Notes: generated by a model from the letters alone, not told the origin. Shown: positions 27,554 through 37,138, numbered from the stretch's first letter. The stretch: DNA of 64,000 nt from Endozoicomonas sp. NE40 (GCF_040549045.1 NZ_JBEWTB010000002.1:1209501-1273500), one strand, 5' to 3'. A program made the numbers and translations.

Positions 27554-28138
27554 ATGGTTGAAGTAAAAATTCTGGAGGGGCTTGTAAAGCTATATACCCT
27601 TAAATCACATATTGGCCATGTCCAAAATCTACTCATTTATTCTCATGGCGATTATTACGGGAAGAATAGTTGGAAAGGTATTTCCCTGCGTATGAAGGAC
27701 AAATACTGTTTCAATGTCCCTTTGTGGACAACTCTTTACTTTTATGGGCCTCACAAATTGTCACTGCAGAATAACTTCGAGAAACTTATCAAGGGTCACT
27801 ATAAACCTTTCGAGCTAAAAATGCCCGGCGATGAAGTTGTCGATTACAATCTGGCATGCGACCAACCCGGAAGGCTCAACCCGCTACGGGGGACTGAGGA
27901 TGTAATCAAATCAATTTTGGTTGATACCCGATTAAGGGAAGCCTCATATTTTGTGAAAAACCCATTGCTGGGTTTTGACATTGTTACTGTGGAACCAGCA
28001 GGCTTAGCTGGGACAAACTTAAAGAATGTACTTGATATCCTGTATCGATCAGGACGTGTCTACATCAGGATTCACTGTAATTTTTGCCGCAACAAATCAG
28101 GAACCATAGGGAAACGCCACAGACCCGATCATGTATGA
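27554..28138 (+). CDS. Hypothetical protein, weak resemblance to the Stv putative-adhesin domain
   Basis: A 194-residue soluble protein with no signal peptide or membrane segment. The segment NLLIYSHGDYYG, later VPLWTTLYFYGPHKLSL, and the end RIHCNFCRNKSG resemble, from memory, the Stv putative-adhesin domain seen in effector-like proteins of several bacteria. I hold that assignment weakly. It is more AT-rich than its neighbours and sits 23 bases after an RND pump gene with no known functional link, so it looks acquired. It ends 159 bases before tetR. Confidence 0.55.
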   Translation: MVEVKILEGLVKLYTLKSHIGHVQNLLIYSHGDYYGKNSWKGISLRMKDKYCFNVPLWTTLYFYGPHKLSLQNNFEKLIKGHYKPFELKMPGDEVVDYNLACDQPGRLNPLRGTEDVIKSILVDTRLREASYFVKNPLLGFDIVTVEPAGLAGTNLKNVLDILYRSGRVYIRIHCNFCRNKSGTIGKRHRPDHV

Positions 28139-28258
28139 GTCTAAGGCTGTAGAGTTTTTATTGACCACCCGTATAGCTCTTCAGAAACGAGTTTTCCGGG
28201 CTGTGTGGGTGTGAGCAATGAAGCATAAAAAATCATTTGTAGCTTTTTCAAAAAAAAA

Positions 28259-28271
28259 CGAATATTATTCG
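28259..28271. promoter_or_regulatory. Palindromic operator before tetR
   Basis: CGAATATTATTCG is a perfect 13-base palindrome around a central T, 26 bases before the TetR start and in an A-rich stretch. The same core occurs again at 29047 before the second RND module. TetR-family proteins usually bind such palindromes next to their own gene, so this is the likely autoregulatory site. Confidence 0.65.
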
Positions 28272-28297
28272 AAAAAATTTCACTATCCGGTAACCTG

Positions 28298-29008
28298 ATG
28301 TCCAGACAACAAAAACGCCAGCAAAGAGAGGCCGATATTCTGACAGCAACGATCAAGTTGCTGGATGAGCGCAGTTTTCTCGATCTGCGCATGTCTGATA
28401 TTGCCAAGGCAGCCGACTGCTCCATGGGTGCCATTTACTCACACTTTTCCAGCAAGGAAGATTTGTTACTGGGGTGTGCCAATACCATTTGTAGAATGAT
28501 GGCTCCCCTGAAAGAGAGTATTTCCCAACAGAACCTGCCACCTCATGAACGTATGGTTCTGTTGTGCTTTTGCATGTGGTACAGCGACGACCAGAATCCG
28601 GGGCATTATCGTCTCCAGCAACTGGCTATGAACCCGACCATCTGGGAACGTGCCTCGACCCAACGCTATCAGGCGATCAACGAGTTCTCCAATGAAATGT
28701 ACGCCTGGATGAATACAGTCTCTAAACAGGCTCTGGAGCAGCACCCGTCACTGCCTTATTGTGATGACCTGGCACTTGAGCTGGAGCTGGGGCTTGTTTC
28801 CTGCATGTGGGGGTTATACCAGATAAAAGAGTCCGGCTTCGAAGTATTTGGCACGGTGCTGTCTGGTGATAATGCTTACAGCATTCTGAAGCGCAACATC
28901 AAGCGTTTCTTCTCAAGCTGGGATATTTCCCCGGACAAATTCGACGACCGCTTAGATGCACTTCAGATTCTGGCGAAAGGCATTGTCAAAAAAGAGCTTC
29001 AGGCCTGA
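28298..29008 (+). CDS. TetR/AcrR family transcriptional regulator of RND efflux
   Basis: A 236-residue TetR-family protein. The N-terminal DNA-binding domain has LRMSDIAKAADCSMGAIYS HFSSKEDLL (about residues 30-58), with the rest forming a ligand-binding helical domain. It lies 98 bases before the second adaptor gene. A shared palindrome upstream of its own gene and of that adaptor suggests it represses both. The inducer is unknown. Confidence 0.92.
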   Translation: MSRQQKRQQREADILTATIKLLDERSFLDLRMSDIAKAADCSMGAIYSHFSSKEDLLLGCANTICRMMAPLKESISQQNLPPHERMVLLCFCMWYSDDQNPGHYRLQQLAMNPTIWERASTQRYQAINEFSNEMYAWMNTVSKQALEQHPSLPYCDDLALELELGLVSCMWGLYQIKESGFEVFGTVLSGDNAYSILKRNIKRFFSSWDISPDKFDDRLDALQILAKGIVKKELQA

Positions 29009-29046
29009 CCAGACCTGAAAATATGGATTTTATTTAACCTTAATTG

Positions 29047-29057
29047 AATATTATTCG
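29047..29057. promoter_or_regulatory. Palindromic operator before the second RND module
   Basis: GAATATTATTC, a perfect 11-base palindrome, repeats the core of the site before tetR; the next base G extends the match on one side. It lies 49 bases before the adaptor ATG at 29107, a normal place for a repressor site over a promoter. Confidence 0.65.
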
Positions 29058-29106
29058 TTTTAAATTCGAAAGAAATTTTACTAAACCCCCCAAAAGAAGG
29101 ACTTTC

Positions 29107-30213
29107 ATGAAAGCAACTTCACCCTTCAGGTTTGCTCGTGCAGCGGCAACAGCAACCCTTTCTATCAGCCTGCTAACTGCCTGCTCACAGTCAGTAGAAC
29201 AAGAAGCCAGTGTTGTGCGTCCGGTCAGACTGTTCGAAGTCGTTAATCGTCAGGCACAAAACCTGCGCGAATTTCCGGCTATCGTCGCCGCCAGCGAAGA
29301 GGCGTCACTCTCTTTCCGGATTCCGGGCGAACTGCTTGAATTTCCGGTGTCTTCCGCAATGATCGTGGAACAGGGGCAATTGCTTGCCAGACTGGATGAC
29401 CGTGATATCAGAAATGAAGTTGCTGTCCTTCAGGCTGATTTTGATCTGGCAGAAGCCGACTTCCGTCGTATTCAATCCCTTCGAGAAAAACAGGTGGTGT
29501 CCCAGTCTGACTTTGATAACGCCAATACACGACTGAAAGCTGCCAGAGTCAACCTGCAACTGGCTAAAGACCGTCTCAGTGACACCGTTCTGACTGCTCC
29601 TTTTTCCGGCCGTATTGCGCAGACCCTGGCGGAAAACTATCAATCCGTTCAGGCTCAACAGCCCATTATGATTCTGCAGGATCACAAAACGCTCGATATC
29701 AGCATTCAGGTTCCTGAAAGTATTCTGACTCAGGTTCAGGAAGAGCGCGTTGATTCGTCCTATCAGCCAGTAGTGTCATTTGCAGGAAACCACGGCACTG
29801 AATACAGGGTGTCTTATAAAGAACACGCTACCCGGGTCACGCCAGGTACACAGTCCTATGAAGTTATTTTCTCCATGCCCGCACCAGAGGCATTTACTGT
29901 TTATCCGGGCATGGGGGCCACGCTAGCCATTGACATGACTCAGGTCATGGGTAATGGCAATTCCGCCTCTGAATACATTGTACCCATGACGGCTGTACTG
30001 AAAGACGACGCCAGTGGTCAATATCAGGTATGGGTATACAACACTGAAACCGGCACCGTGACTCCGAAGCCGGTAACCGTTGGCCGCATCACCCAGTCCG
30101 GAATAACCGTTACTTCCGGCCTTGAGGATGGTGAACAGATTGTATCCGCTGGCCTGAACCGTTTGCGTGCCGGTATGGAAGTCAAGCCGCTGGAACGTGA
30201 GCGCGGGGTGTAA
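29107..30213 (+). CDS. RND efflux membrane-fusion (periplasmic adaptor) protein, copy 2
   Basis: A 368-residue adaptor paralogous to the one at 23347. It has a lipoprotein-type signal (SISLLTACSQ), EEASLSFRIPGELLEFP, ARLDDRDIRN and APFSGRIAQTLAENYQSVQA. The ATG at 29107 has AAGGA six bases upstream and follows the operator; the earlier ATG-like start at 29044 would lie on the operator and is rejected. It is followed after two bases by its pump gene. Confidence 0.93.
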   Translation: MKATSPFRFARAAATATLSISLLTACSQSVEQEASVVRPVRLFEVVNRQAQNLREFPAIVAASEEASLSFRIPGELLEFPVSSAMIVEQGQLLARLDDRDIRNEVAVLQADFDLAEADFRRIQSLREKQVVSQSDFDNANTRLKAARVNLQLAKDRLSDTVLTAPFSGRIAQTLAENYQSVQAQQPIMILQDHKTLDISIQVPESILTQVQEERVDSSYQPVVSFAGNHGTEYRVSYKEHATRVTPGTQSYEVIFSMPAPEAFTVYPGMGATLAIDMTQVMGNGNSASEYIVPMTAVLKDDASGQYQVWVYNTETGTVTPKPVTVGRITQSGITVTSGLEDGEQIVSAGLNRLRAGMEVKPLERERGV

Positions 30214-30215
30214 CC

Positions 30216-33200
30216 ATGAATATCGCTGAATATTCAATTAAGAACAAAGTCATCAGCTGGACTCTGGTGGTTGTGTTGCTGGTTGGCGGCATAGTGTCGT
30301 TTAAAAATCTGGGACAGCTGGAATTTCCTGAATTCCCAATTCCACAGGCAATGATCAACACCGCTTACCCGGGCGCTTCGCCGGAACAGGTTGAGGAAGA
30401 AGTCACCCTGCCCCTGGAGCGAGCCATACAGGAACTGGAATACATTAAAGACATCATCTCTGTATCCAGTGCCGGAAATTCACAGATTATGGTTGAGCTT
30501 GGATTTGATTACAGTGCCGATCAATTCCCGCAAATCTGGGATGAGCTTCGCCGTAAGGTCGGTGACGTCCAGAGCCATTTACCACCTGGCGTCTATCCGT
30601 CCATCGTCAACGATGATTTCAGTGATGTGTATGGCATTCTCTATAACATCAGTGGAGAAGACTACAGTTACCGGGAACTGGAAGACTATGCCAACATTCT
30701 GCGCCGGGAATTAACTCTGGTAGAAGGCGTTAAGAAAGTCACCATTGCCGGTACGGTTTCCGAGCAGGTCATTATTGAGCTTTCCCAGTCCAGACTGACT
30801 TCGCTGGGCATTGACCCTAACCTTATTTATGGCCTGATTCAGAATCAGAACATTGTTTCCAATGCAGGAAGCATGCTGATTGAAGGGCTGTCAGTTCGAA
30901 TTCATCCAACCGGCGAATTTCAGTCGATTGCAGAGCTGGAACAGTTGGTCATCAATGTGCCCGGCAGCTCTGAGCTGGTTTATCTGGGCGATATTGCCAG
31001 CATTTACAAAGCAACCGATGAAACACCAATTAATGTCTATCGCAGTAATGGCGAAAAAGCACTCTCTCTGGGGATATCCTTTGCCAAAGGCGTTAATGTC
31101 GTCAATGTAGGCCGGACGGTTGATCAGCGCATGGCAGAGCTGGAGTCCAGCCGCCCCATCGGTATCGAGCTGACAAAGGTGTATGACCAGCCCGATATTG
31201 TTTATCACTCCGTGAATGACTTTATCATGAGCCTGATTCAGGCGATTACCATTGTTATCGTGGTTCTGTTGTTCGCCATGGGGTTACGCTCCGGGCTGCT
31301 GATGGGTGGCATACTGCTGCTGACCATCTTCGGCACCTTCATTGGCATGAACCTTCTGTCCATTGAGCTGGAGCTGATTTCTCTGGGTGCGCTGATTATT
31401 GCGCTGGGGATGCTGGTCGACAATGCCATTGTGATCACAGAAGGTGTGCTGGTAGGCCTGCAGCGAGGACAGACTCGCATGGAAGCCATCAAGAATATTG
31501 TTGAGCAGAACATCTGGCCATTGTTGGGTGCAACGACCATTGCCATCATTGCCTTCGCTCCCATCGGTCTTTCGCCGGATGCAACCGGCGATTTCATGGG
31601 CTCACTGTTTCAGGTACTGCTGATTTCATTAAGTATCAGCTGGCTTCTGGCGATCACCCTGACACCGTTCTTTTGTCATATCGTGTTTAAAGATCCGGAT
31701 CAGACGACACTGACCGGTAACTCTGAAGACCCTTACAAGGGGGTTCTGTTTGTTGTTTATCGCGCTATTCTCAATAAGGCACTGAGACATCGCATTGTTT
31801 CACTGGTGCTTATTGTCGCTACACTGTTTGCAGCCATTGCCGGTTTCGGTCATATCAAGCAGGCCTTCTTTCCCCCATCGAACACTCCTATTTTCTTTGT
31901 GGATGTCTGGATGCAGGAAGGGACTGATATACGACAAACTCAGGAAAACATGCGTGCGCTTGAGCAGGAAGTCCTTTCCTTCAATGAAGTACACAATGTC
32001 ACCTCTGTGATGGGGATGGGCGCACAGCGCTTTATCCTGACCTACCAGCCGGAAAATGTATACAGCAGTTATGGTCAGCTGATCATAGAAACGGATAATG
32101 TACACACCATTGAAACGCTGCTGCCACAACTCCGTGACCGCTTTGAGAGCAAGTATCCAGAATACGATTACAAGTTCAAGCTTCTGGAGAACGGCCCTGC
32201 GCCTGCCGCCCGTATCGAAGCCCGCTTCTACGGACCGGATCCGGATGTACTGCGTCAGCTCGGTAGCCGTGCGATTGAAGTGATAGAAGCCGTACCCGGT
32301 GCTGTCGATATTCGCAATAACTGGCGCGAACCTGTATCCATTGTCCGTCCACAACTGGATGAAGCTGCCGCCCGTCGCAGCGGTATTACCAAGCAGGCAC
32401 TGGACCGCACTCTGTTGATGAACTTCAGTGGTCAGACGGTCGGTCTGTACCGGGACGGCAGTTATCTGATGCCGATTGTCGCCCGTGCGCCTGAAGAAGA
32501 GCGCTTTAATGCTGACCATATTGACGATTTGCAGGTATGGAGCCAGGAGCGCAATGCGTTTGTTCCCATTAATCAGGCGGTAAAAGGTTTTTCGACGGAG
32601 ACTGAAAACCCGCTAATTATGCGCCGGAACCTGAAGCGTGTCCTGACCATTATGGCAGACGTTGCACCCTTCAGTGACGATACGCCAGAATCCATGCGTC
32701 AGAAATTGATCAAAGAGGTGGAAGCGATTCCTCTGCCCGAAGGTTACAGCTTCGAATGGGGTGGTGAATATGAAACTGCCAGTGAGGCTAATGAGGCCGT
32801 CTTCAAATCCGTGCCAATAGGCTACCTGACGATGTTCCTGATCACCATTCTGTTGTTCAGTACTTTACGACAGCCGCTTGCTATCTGGTCAACCGTGCCG
32901 CTGAGTATTATTGGTATTACGGCAGGCCTGTGGATGCTGAATATGCCATTCACCTTCACCGCCATGCTGGGAATGTTAAGCCTGTCTGGCATGGTGTTGA
33001 AAAATGGCATTGTGCTGGTTGAGCAAATCAATATTGAAGCGAAAACAGCCACATCCATCCAGAAAGCCATTACAGACGCCTGTATCAGTCGTGTTCGTCC
33101 GGTCTGTATGGCAGCCATGACCACCATGCTGGGTATGATTCCGCTGATTGCTGATGCGTTTTTCAGCTCCATGGCGGTGACCATTATCTTTGGTCTTGGT

Positions 33201-33275
33201 TTTGCCACCGTGCTGACACTGGTGGTACTGCCGGTGATTTACTCGCTGCTGTACCGTATTCGTTTTGACCAGTAA
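30216..33275 (+). CDS. RND multidrug efflux permease, copy 2
   Basis: A 1019-residue RND pump strongly similar to copy 1 along its whole length. It has the same helix-4 motif (ALGMLVDNAIVITEG) and the same second-half motif (SGMVLKNGIVLVEQIN). It begins with ATG where copy 1 begins with GTG. The two differ mainly in the periplasmic loops that line the drug pocket, so substrate range may differ. No outer-membrane partner is encoded nearby. Confidence 0.95.
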   Translation: MNIAEYSIKNKVISWTLVVVLLVGGIVSFKNLGQLEFPEFPIPQAMINTAYPGASPEQVEEEVTLPLERAIQELEYIKDIISVSSAGNSQIMVELGFDYSADQFPQIWDELRRKVGDVQSHLPPGVYPSIVNDDFSDVYGILYNISGEDYSYRELEDYANILRRELTLVEGVKKVTIAGTVSEQVIIELSQSRLTSLGIDPNLIYGLIQNQNIVSNAGSMLIEGLSVRIHPTGEFQSIAELEQLVINVPGSSELVYLGDIASIYKATDETPINVYRSNGEKALSLGISFAKGVNVVNVGRTVDQRMAELESSRPIGIELTKVYDQPDIVYHSVNDFIMSLIQAITIVIVVLLFAMGLRSGLLMGGILLLTIFGTFIGMNLLSIELELISLGALIIALGMLVDNAIVITEGVLVGLQRGQTRMEAIKNIVEQNIWPLLGATTIAIIAFAPIGLSPDATGDFMGSLFQVLLISLSISWLLAITLTPFFCHIVFKDPDQTTLTGNSEDPYKGVLFVVYRAILNKALRHRIVSLVLIVATLFAAIAGFGHIKQAFFPPSNTPIFFVDVWMQEGTDIRQTQENMRALEQEVLSFNEVHNVTSVMGMGAQRFILTYQPENVYSSYGQLIIETDNVHTIETLLPQLRDRFESKYPEYDYKFKLLENGPAPAARIEARFYGPDPDVLRQLGSRAIEVIEAVPGAVDIRNNWREPVSIVRPQLDEAAARRSGITKQALDRTLLMNFSGQTVGLYRDGSYLMPIVARAPEEERFNADHIDDLQVWSQERNAFVPINQAVKGFSTETENPLIMRRNLKRVLTIMADVAPFSDDTPESMRQKLIKEVEAIPLPEGYSFEWGGEYETASEANEAVFKSVPIGYLTMFLITILLFSTLRQPLAIWSTVPLSIIGITAGLWMLNMPFTFTAMLGMLSLSGMVLKNGIVLVEQINIEAKTATSIQKAITDACISRVRPVCMAAMTTMLGMIPLIADAFFSSMAVTIIFGLGFATVLTLVVLPVIYSLLYRIRFDQ

Positions 33276-33402
33276 CTGAAAACCCAATGAATCCCGGCAT
33301 CCTGTTTTTTCAGGGGCCTGAGCAACCTCTGTCGGGGTTCATTACTCTCTCCAGACGACTCCCGTATAATCCCCGGTAAATTTCAAGCAGGGATTCAACG
33401 AT

Positions 33403-34386
33403 ATGATTCGTTTTGCTGTTGTCGGTACCAACTGGATCAGCCACGCCTTTTGCCAGGCAGCTCATACCACCGGACTCCTCAAGCTGGCTGCGGTTTATTC
33501 CCGTACACTGGATACTGCCCATTCCTTTGCAGCCCGATATCAGGTCGATGTCTGTCATGGCAACCTTCAGGCAATGGCAGAAAGCCCCGATATTGATGCT
33601 GTTTATATTGCCAGCCCAAACTCGCTACACGCCTCCCAGGCAGAGCTTTTTCTGAAACAGGGCAAGCATGTGATCGGCGAAAAACCGCTGGCTTCCAGTA
33701 TCAATGAAGTGAAACACCTGATCACTGTCGCACAGGAAAACAGTGTTGTCTTAATGGAAGCCATGAAAACCCGCTATCTGCCAAACCTGCAGATAATCCG
33801 GGAGGCTCTGCCTTCACTGGGCAGGATTCGACGGGCGCATTTCAGCTATTGTCAGTACTCTTCCCGCTACCAGAAATACCTGAATGGAGAAAACCCGAAT
33901 ACCTTTAATCCGGAGTTTTCAAACGGTTCCCTGATGGATATTGGCATCTATCCCCTGACGGCTACCATTGAACTGTTCGGCAAACCTGAGCAGGTTTCAG
34001 CCAGCGGCAGTCTGCTGGATTCCGGGGTAGATGCCCATGGCTCTCTGACATTGAGCTATGACGGTTTTGAGGTGCTGGTCAGTCATTCAAAAGTGAGTGA
34101 CGGTCTGACGCCCAGTGACATACAGGGAGAAGCGGGTTCGCTGTTGATCGAACATATTTCTGACTGTCGCAAGGTGACTCGTATTATCAGAGGGGAAAAA
34201 CCGGAAGACCTGACCACAGATCAACCGGAAAACACCATGGAATATGAAGCAAGAGTATTTGCCGAACTGATCCGAAACCAGCAATATCAGCACCCTGGCC
34301 TGATTACCACTCAAATCGTCAGTGAAATCATAACCGACGCCAGAAAAATGATTAGCGTCGTGTACCCTGCCGATAAGTCGTTATAA
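33403..34386 (+). CDS. Gfo/Idh/MocA family oxidoreductase
   Basis: A 327-residue NAD(P)-dependent oxidoreductase. The N-terminal fold begins IRFAVVGTNWISHAF, YIASPNSLHASQAELFL precedes the GEKPLAS motif (the EKP lysine is the family catalytic residue), and the C-terminal part has MDIGIYPLTATIELFG. Substrates in the family are sugars or related polyols; the specific one is unknown. Its end overlaps the end of the convergent cls gene by six bases. Confidence 0.9.
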   Translation: MIRFAVVGTNWISHAFCQAAHTTGLLKLAAVYSRTLDTAHSFAARYQVDVCHGNLQAMAESPDIDAVYIASPNSLHASQAELFLKQGKHVIGEKPLASSINEVKHLITVAQENSVVLMEAMKTRYLPNLQIIREALPSLGRIRRAHFSYCQYSSRYQKYLNGENPNTFNPEFSNGSLMDIGIYPLTATIELFGKPEQVSASGSLLDSGVDAHGSLTLSYDGFEVLVSHSKVSDGLTPSDIQGEAGSLLIEHISDCRKVTRIIRGEKPEDLTTDQPENTMEYEARVFAELIRNQQYQHPGLITTQIVSEIITDARKMISVVYPADKSL

Positions 34387-35844
34387 CAGCGGACTGATCA
34401 ACTGCATGGTATTTTCCAGCAATTTTCTCCGGAAAGGCCGGTTTGCCCAGCTTGATGCTTCGACAGGTTCAGACAAAGCAATGTAACTTTCCAGTAACAG
34501 CGCCATGGTCTGGCCGAAAGCCCGGTCGTAGATGATCAGGGTGACCTCAAAATTCAGCCAGACGCTGCGCATATCAAGGTTCACCGTACCAAACAGAATG
34601 GTAGAACGGTCCACCAGCACACACTTGGTGTGCAACAGCCCGCCCTTAAACTGCTGAATATTAACGCCCACATCCAGCAGTTCTTCATAATAAGAGCGAC
34701 TCGCGTAATGCACCATACGGGAGTCGTTTTTTTCCGGCACCAGCAGTTGCACATCCACACCCCGCATAGCGGCAGAACGCAGCGCCGTTAACAGGGCTTC
34801 ATCCGGTATAAAATAGGGTGTGGAAATCAACAACTCTTCTTTACTCTCATAAATCGCTGTCAGCAATACCTGATGAATGGATTCCCTTTCTACATCAGGT
34901 CCCGAGGGCATGATATGCACAGATGCCCGGTTGTCACTCAACTGACTTGGGGGCATTTCATACGTTGACTGAAAAACAGAGAATGGTTCACCCGTTTCCA
35001 GAGTCCGGTCCCATTGCACGACAGTGGACATGACATGAGCCGCCACACCTTCCATACGCACCATGGCATCAACCCAGCGTCCGACATTGGCGTCGGTTTT
35101 AAAATATTTCGGGTCAACCAGGTTAAAACTGCCGGTCCAGGCAATATCATCATCGACTGCCAGTATTTTGCGATGGTTGCGAATGTCGATGCGTTCCACC
35201 AGCATACGCAGTAAACCCACCGGCAGCGATTCGGTAACACTGATGCCTTCCAGACGAAAGCGCCTGCCCCAGTATTGCCTTAAAAAACGGCGACTGCCGA
35301 CACCGTCCAGCACGACCACACAATCGACACCCCGTTTGGCTGCCCTGATCAGAGCTTCTGCCAGCTCCCTGCCACGCCCGGCGGTGTCCCAGATGTAAAA
35401 CTCCAGGGCAATGCTTTTTTTCGCCCGCTCAATATCCTGAAGAATGCCATCAATAATAGCGTCGGTTTCGTGAAAGAGTTGCAGATTGCTGCAGGGGATA
35501 ACCGGAATACCCAGCGCCTGCTCGGAAAGGGTATAGATACCCGCATGCTGCCAGGCTGAATCCTGTCTGAAAGGTGTGTTTGAAATCACCGAAGTCAGGT
35601 GATCAGACCACTGCTCATAATCCGGATACAGTTTTTCCAGCCGTTTGATACGCTTGGTTCCCAGACGACGGGGGCCAAACAACAGATAACAGACAAACCC
35701 GGCAACCGGCAGGGCAAACAACAGCACCAGCCACGCCAGGGATACCCCGACGGAGCGACGGTGCATAATGATGTTCAGCGCAAACGCCATAATAAGGGCA
35801 AGGTAAACGCCCCCAAACAGGATGCTGTACCAGGAACTGTCCAT
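34381..35844 (-). CDS. cls: Cardiolipin synthase
   Basis: A 487-residue ClsA-type phospholipase-D-fold enzyme. Two N-terminal membrane helices come first (LALIMAFALNIIM, VGVSLAWLVLLFALPVAGF), then two HKD motifs: HRKILAVDDDIAWTGSFN and HTKCVLVDRSTILFGTVNLD. It condenses two phosphatidylglycerol molecules into cardiolipin in the inner membrane. Length is normal for ClsA. It is transcribed towards the Gfo/Idh gene and follows the TSUP gene after 24 bases. Confidence 0.93.
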   Translation of the reverse strand: MDSSWYSILFGGVYLALIMAFALNIIMHRRSVGVSLAWLVLLFALPVAGFVCYLLFGPRRLGTKRIKRLEKLYPDYEQWSDHLTSVISNTPFRQDSAWQHAGIYTLSEQALGIPVIPCSNLQLFHETDAIIDGILQDIERAKKSIALEFYIWDTAGRGRELAEALIRAAKRGVDCVVVLDGVGSRRFLRQYWGRRFRLEGISVTESLPVGLLRMLVERIDIRNHRKILAVDDDIAWTGSFNLVDPKYFKTDANVGRWVDAMVRMEGVAAHVMSTVVQWDRTLETGEPFSVFQSTYEMPPSQLSDNRASVHIMPSGPDVERESIHQVLLTAIYESKEELLISTPYFIPDEALLTALRSAAMRGVDVQLLVPEKNDSRMVHYASRSYYEELLDVGVNIQQFKGGLLHTKCVLVDRSTILFGTVNLDMRSVWLNFEVTLIIYDRAFGQTMALLLESYIALSEPVEASSWANRPFRRKLLENTMQLISPLL

Positions 35845-35868
35845 TAACTGCCATAAAAATCATTGTTA

Positions 35869-36675
35869 TCAGGAAAACAGTAAGTGGCCGTAATTATTCC
35901 ACAGCAGTTTTCCAGTCATTATCAGGGAGATTATCACAATCATCGGTCGAATGATCTTCTGACCACGACTCATTACCACTTTAGAACCCAGTCTGGCACC
36001 AATCAGCTGACCGGTAATCATCACCAGGCCTACTTTCCAGACCACGGCTCCGCCCAGAATAAAGAACAGTAGCGACGCGATATTGCTGGTGCAGTTTAAC
36101 ACTTTGGTATGGGCTGTCGCTCTGGTCAGGGAGAACCCCATCAGGCTGACAAAGGCAATGGCAAAGAATGAACCGGTACCCGGACCAAAGAAACCATCGT
36201 AAAAGCCAATACCGAATCCGGCCGTCAGGGCAAACAGGTTCATGGAAAAGCGCTGTTTACGATCTTTATCGCCAACACTGGGAGAAAACAGGAAGTAACC
36301 GGCAATACCGATCATCAGGAAGGGGATTATCTGTTCCAGCACACTGGCATCAATCATCTGTACCAGCGTTGTGCCGATTGCACTACCCACAAAAGTCAGG
36401 ACAATGGCGAGCTTCAGGTCGCCCAGTTTCACCATGCCTTTGCGGACAAAATAGTAACTGGCAGAAAAGGCTCCGCCACTGCTTTGCAGTTTATTGGTAG
36501 CCAGCGCCTGAGCCGGAGTTAATCCTACCGCCAGCAAAGCGGGTACCGTAATCAACCCACCACCACCGGCAATGGAATCGACAAACCCTGCCGTCAACCC
36601 CACCAGAAACAGCAACAGCGCCCAGTCCAGACTCAATACAAATTCCAAAGCCAGCCTCTTCGTACAATGAAACAT
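35869..36675 (-). CDS. TSUP family permease (TauE/SafE type)
   Basis: A 268-residue inner-membrane protein with about eight hydrophobic segments. Both halves carry the TSUP signature: AGFVDSIAGGGGLITVPALL near the start and GFYDGFFGPGTGSFFAIAF in the middle. Relatives export sulfite or organosulfonates or have unknown substrates. The ATG at 36675 is used; a TTG at 36687 would add four residues. Downstream is cls. Confidence 0.9.
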   Translation of the reverse strand: MFHCTKRLALEFVLSLDWALLLFLVGLTAGFVDSIAGGGGLITVPALLAVGLTPAQALATNKLQSSGGAFSASYYFVRKGMVKLGDLKLAIVLTFVGSAIGTTLVQMIDASVLEQIIPFLMIGIAGYFLFSPSVGDKDRKQRFSMNLFALTAGFGIGFYDGFFGPGTGSFFAIAFVSLMGFSLTRATAHTKVLNCTSNIASLLFFILGGAVVWKVGLVMITGQLIGARLGSKVVMSRGQKIIRPMIVIISLIMTGKLLWNNYGHLLFS

Positions 36676-36874
36676 TAGTTCTAACAACGCTGCATTGTAC
36701 GTAGTTATATCTAACTTGGCATGAGGGGTTATGCGGTGTTCATGCTAACTCAGAAGCCCCAAAAGCCTGCATTAAAGTTAATGCGTTTTTTGAACCATCT
36801 CAGCTCTTTGTTTATTGGATGATGCTTGTAGAAATGCATTCGCTCATGGCTGTTTATTATAAAATCTGCACAAC

Positions 36875-36909
36875 GAAAAAAGCCTGCTTAATTACTTAAG
36901 CAGGCTTTT
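36875..36909 (-). terminator. Intrinsic terminator of the tRNA-Gln/tRNA-Met operon
   Basis: AAAAGCCTGCTTAA (36878-36891) pairs perfectly with TTAAGCAGGCTTTT (36896-36909) around a four-base loop. T runs are present on both strands, so it can act both ways. It lies just after the last tRNA gene read on the reverse strand. Confidence 0.9.
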
Positions 36910-36917
36910 CATAAATA

Positions 36918-36992
36918 TGGCTGGGGTAGCAGGATTCGAACCTGCGCATACCAGGATCAAAACCTGGTGCCTTACCGCTTGGCGATACCCCA
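36918..36992 (-). tRNA. tRNA-Gln (anticodon TTG), copy 1
   Basis: A 75-base tRNA with encoded CCA. The anticodon loop reads TTTTGAT between ACCAGG and CCTGGT, giving TTG. The T arm has GGTTCGAATCC. It is identical in sequence to the copy at 37218-37292. Confidence 0.95.
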
Positions 36993-37017
36993 ACTGATGT
37001 CATTACGACAAGGATGA

Positions 37018-37094
37018 TGGTAGCTAGGGGCAGATTCGAACTGCCGACCCCAGCATTATGAGTGCTGTGCTCTAACCAACTGAGCTACCTAGCC
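37018..37094 (-). tRNA. tRNA-Met (anticodon CAT), copy 1
   Basis: A 77-base elongator-type tRNA-Met with encoded CCA. The anticodon loop CTCATAA gives CAT, the D arm has AGCTCAGTTGGTTAGAGC, and the acceptor stem pairs GGCTAGG with its complement. It is identical to the copy at 37370-37446 and lies 25 bases before tRNA-Gln copy 1. Confidence 0.95.
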
Positions 37095-37109
37095 ATCAAA
37101 CCGGAGCAC

Positions 37110-37138
37110 ATTATCTGGATTTCAAATCAATCTGTCAA
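37110..37138 (-). promoter_or_regulatory. Promoter between the two tRNA pairs
   Basis: On the reverse strand TTGACA (37138-37133) is followed after 17 bases by GATAAT (37115-37110), then a GC-containing stretch GTGCTCC before the tRNA. It is a near-perfect sigma-70 promoter 16 bases upstream of tRNA-Met copy 1. Confidence 0.8.

Noticed and set aside
24468..33275. Missing outer-membrane channel gene as sign of a broken efflux operon
   Set aside because: Many RND operons lack one and use a shared TolC-like channel, so absence is not evidence of damage.
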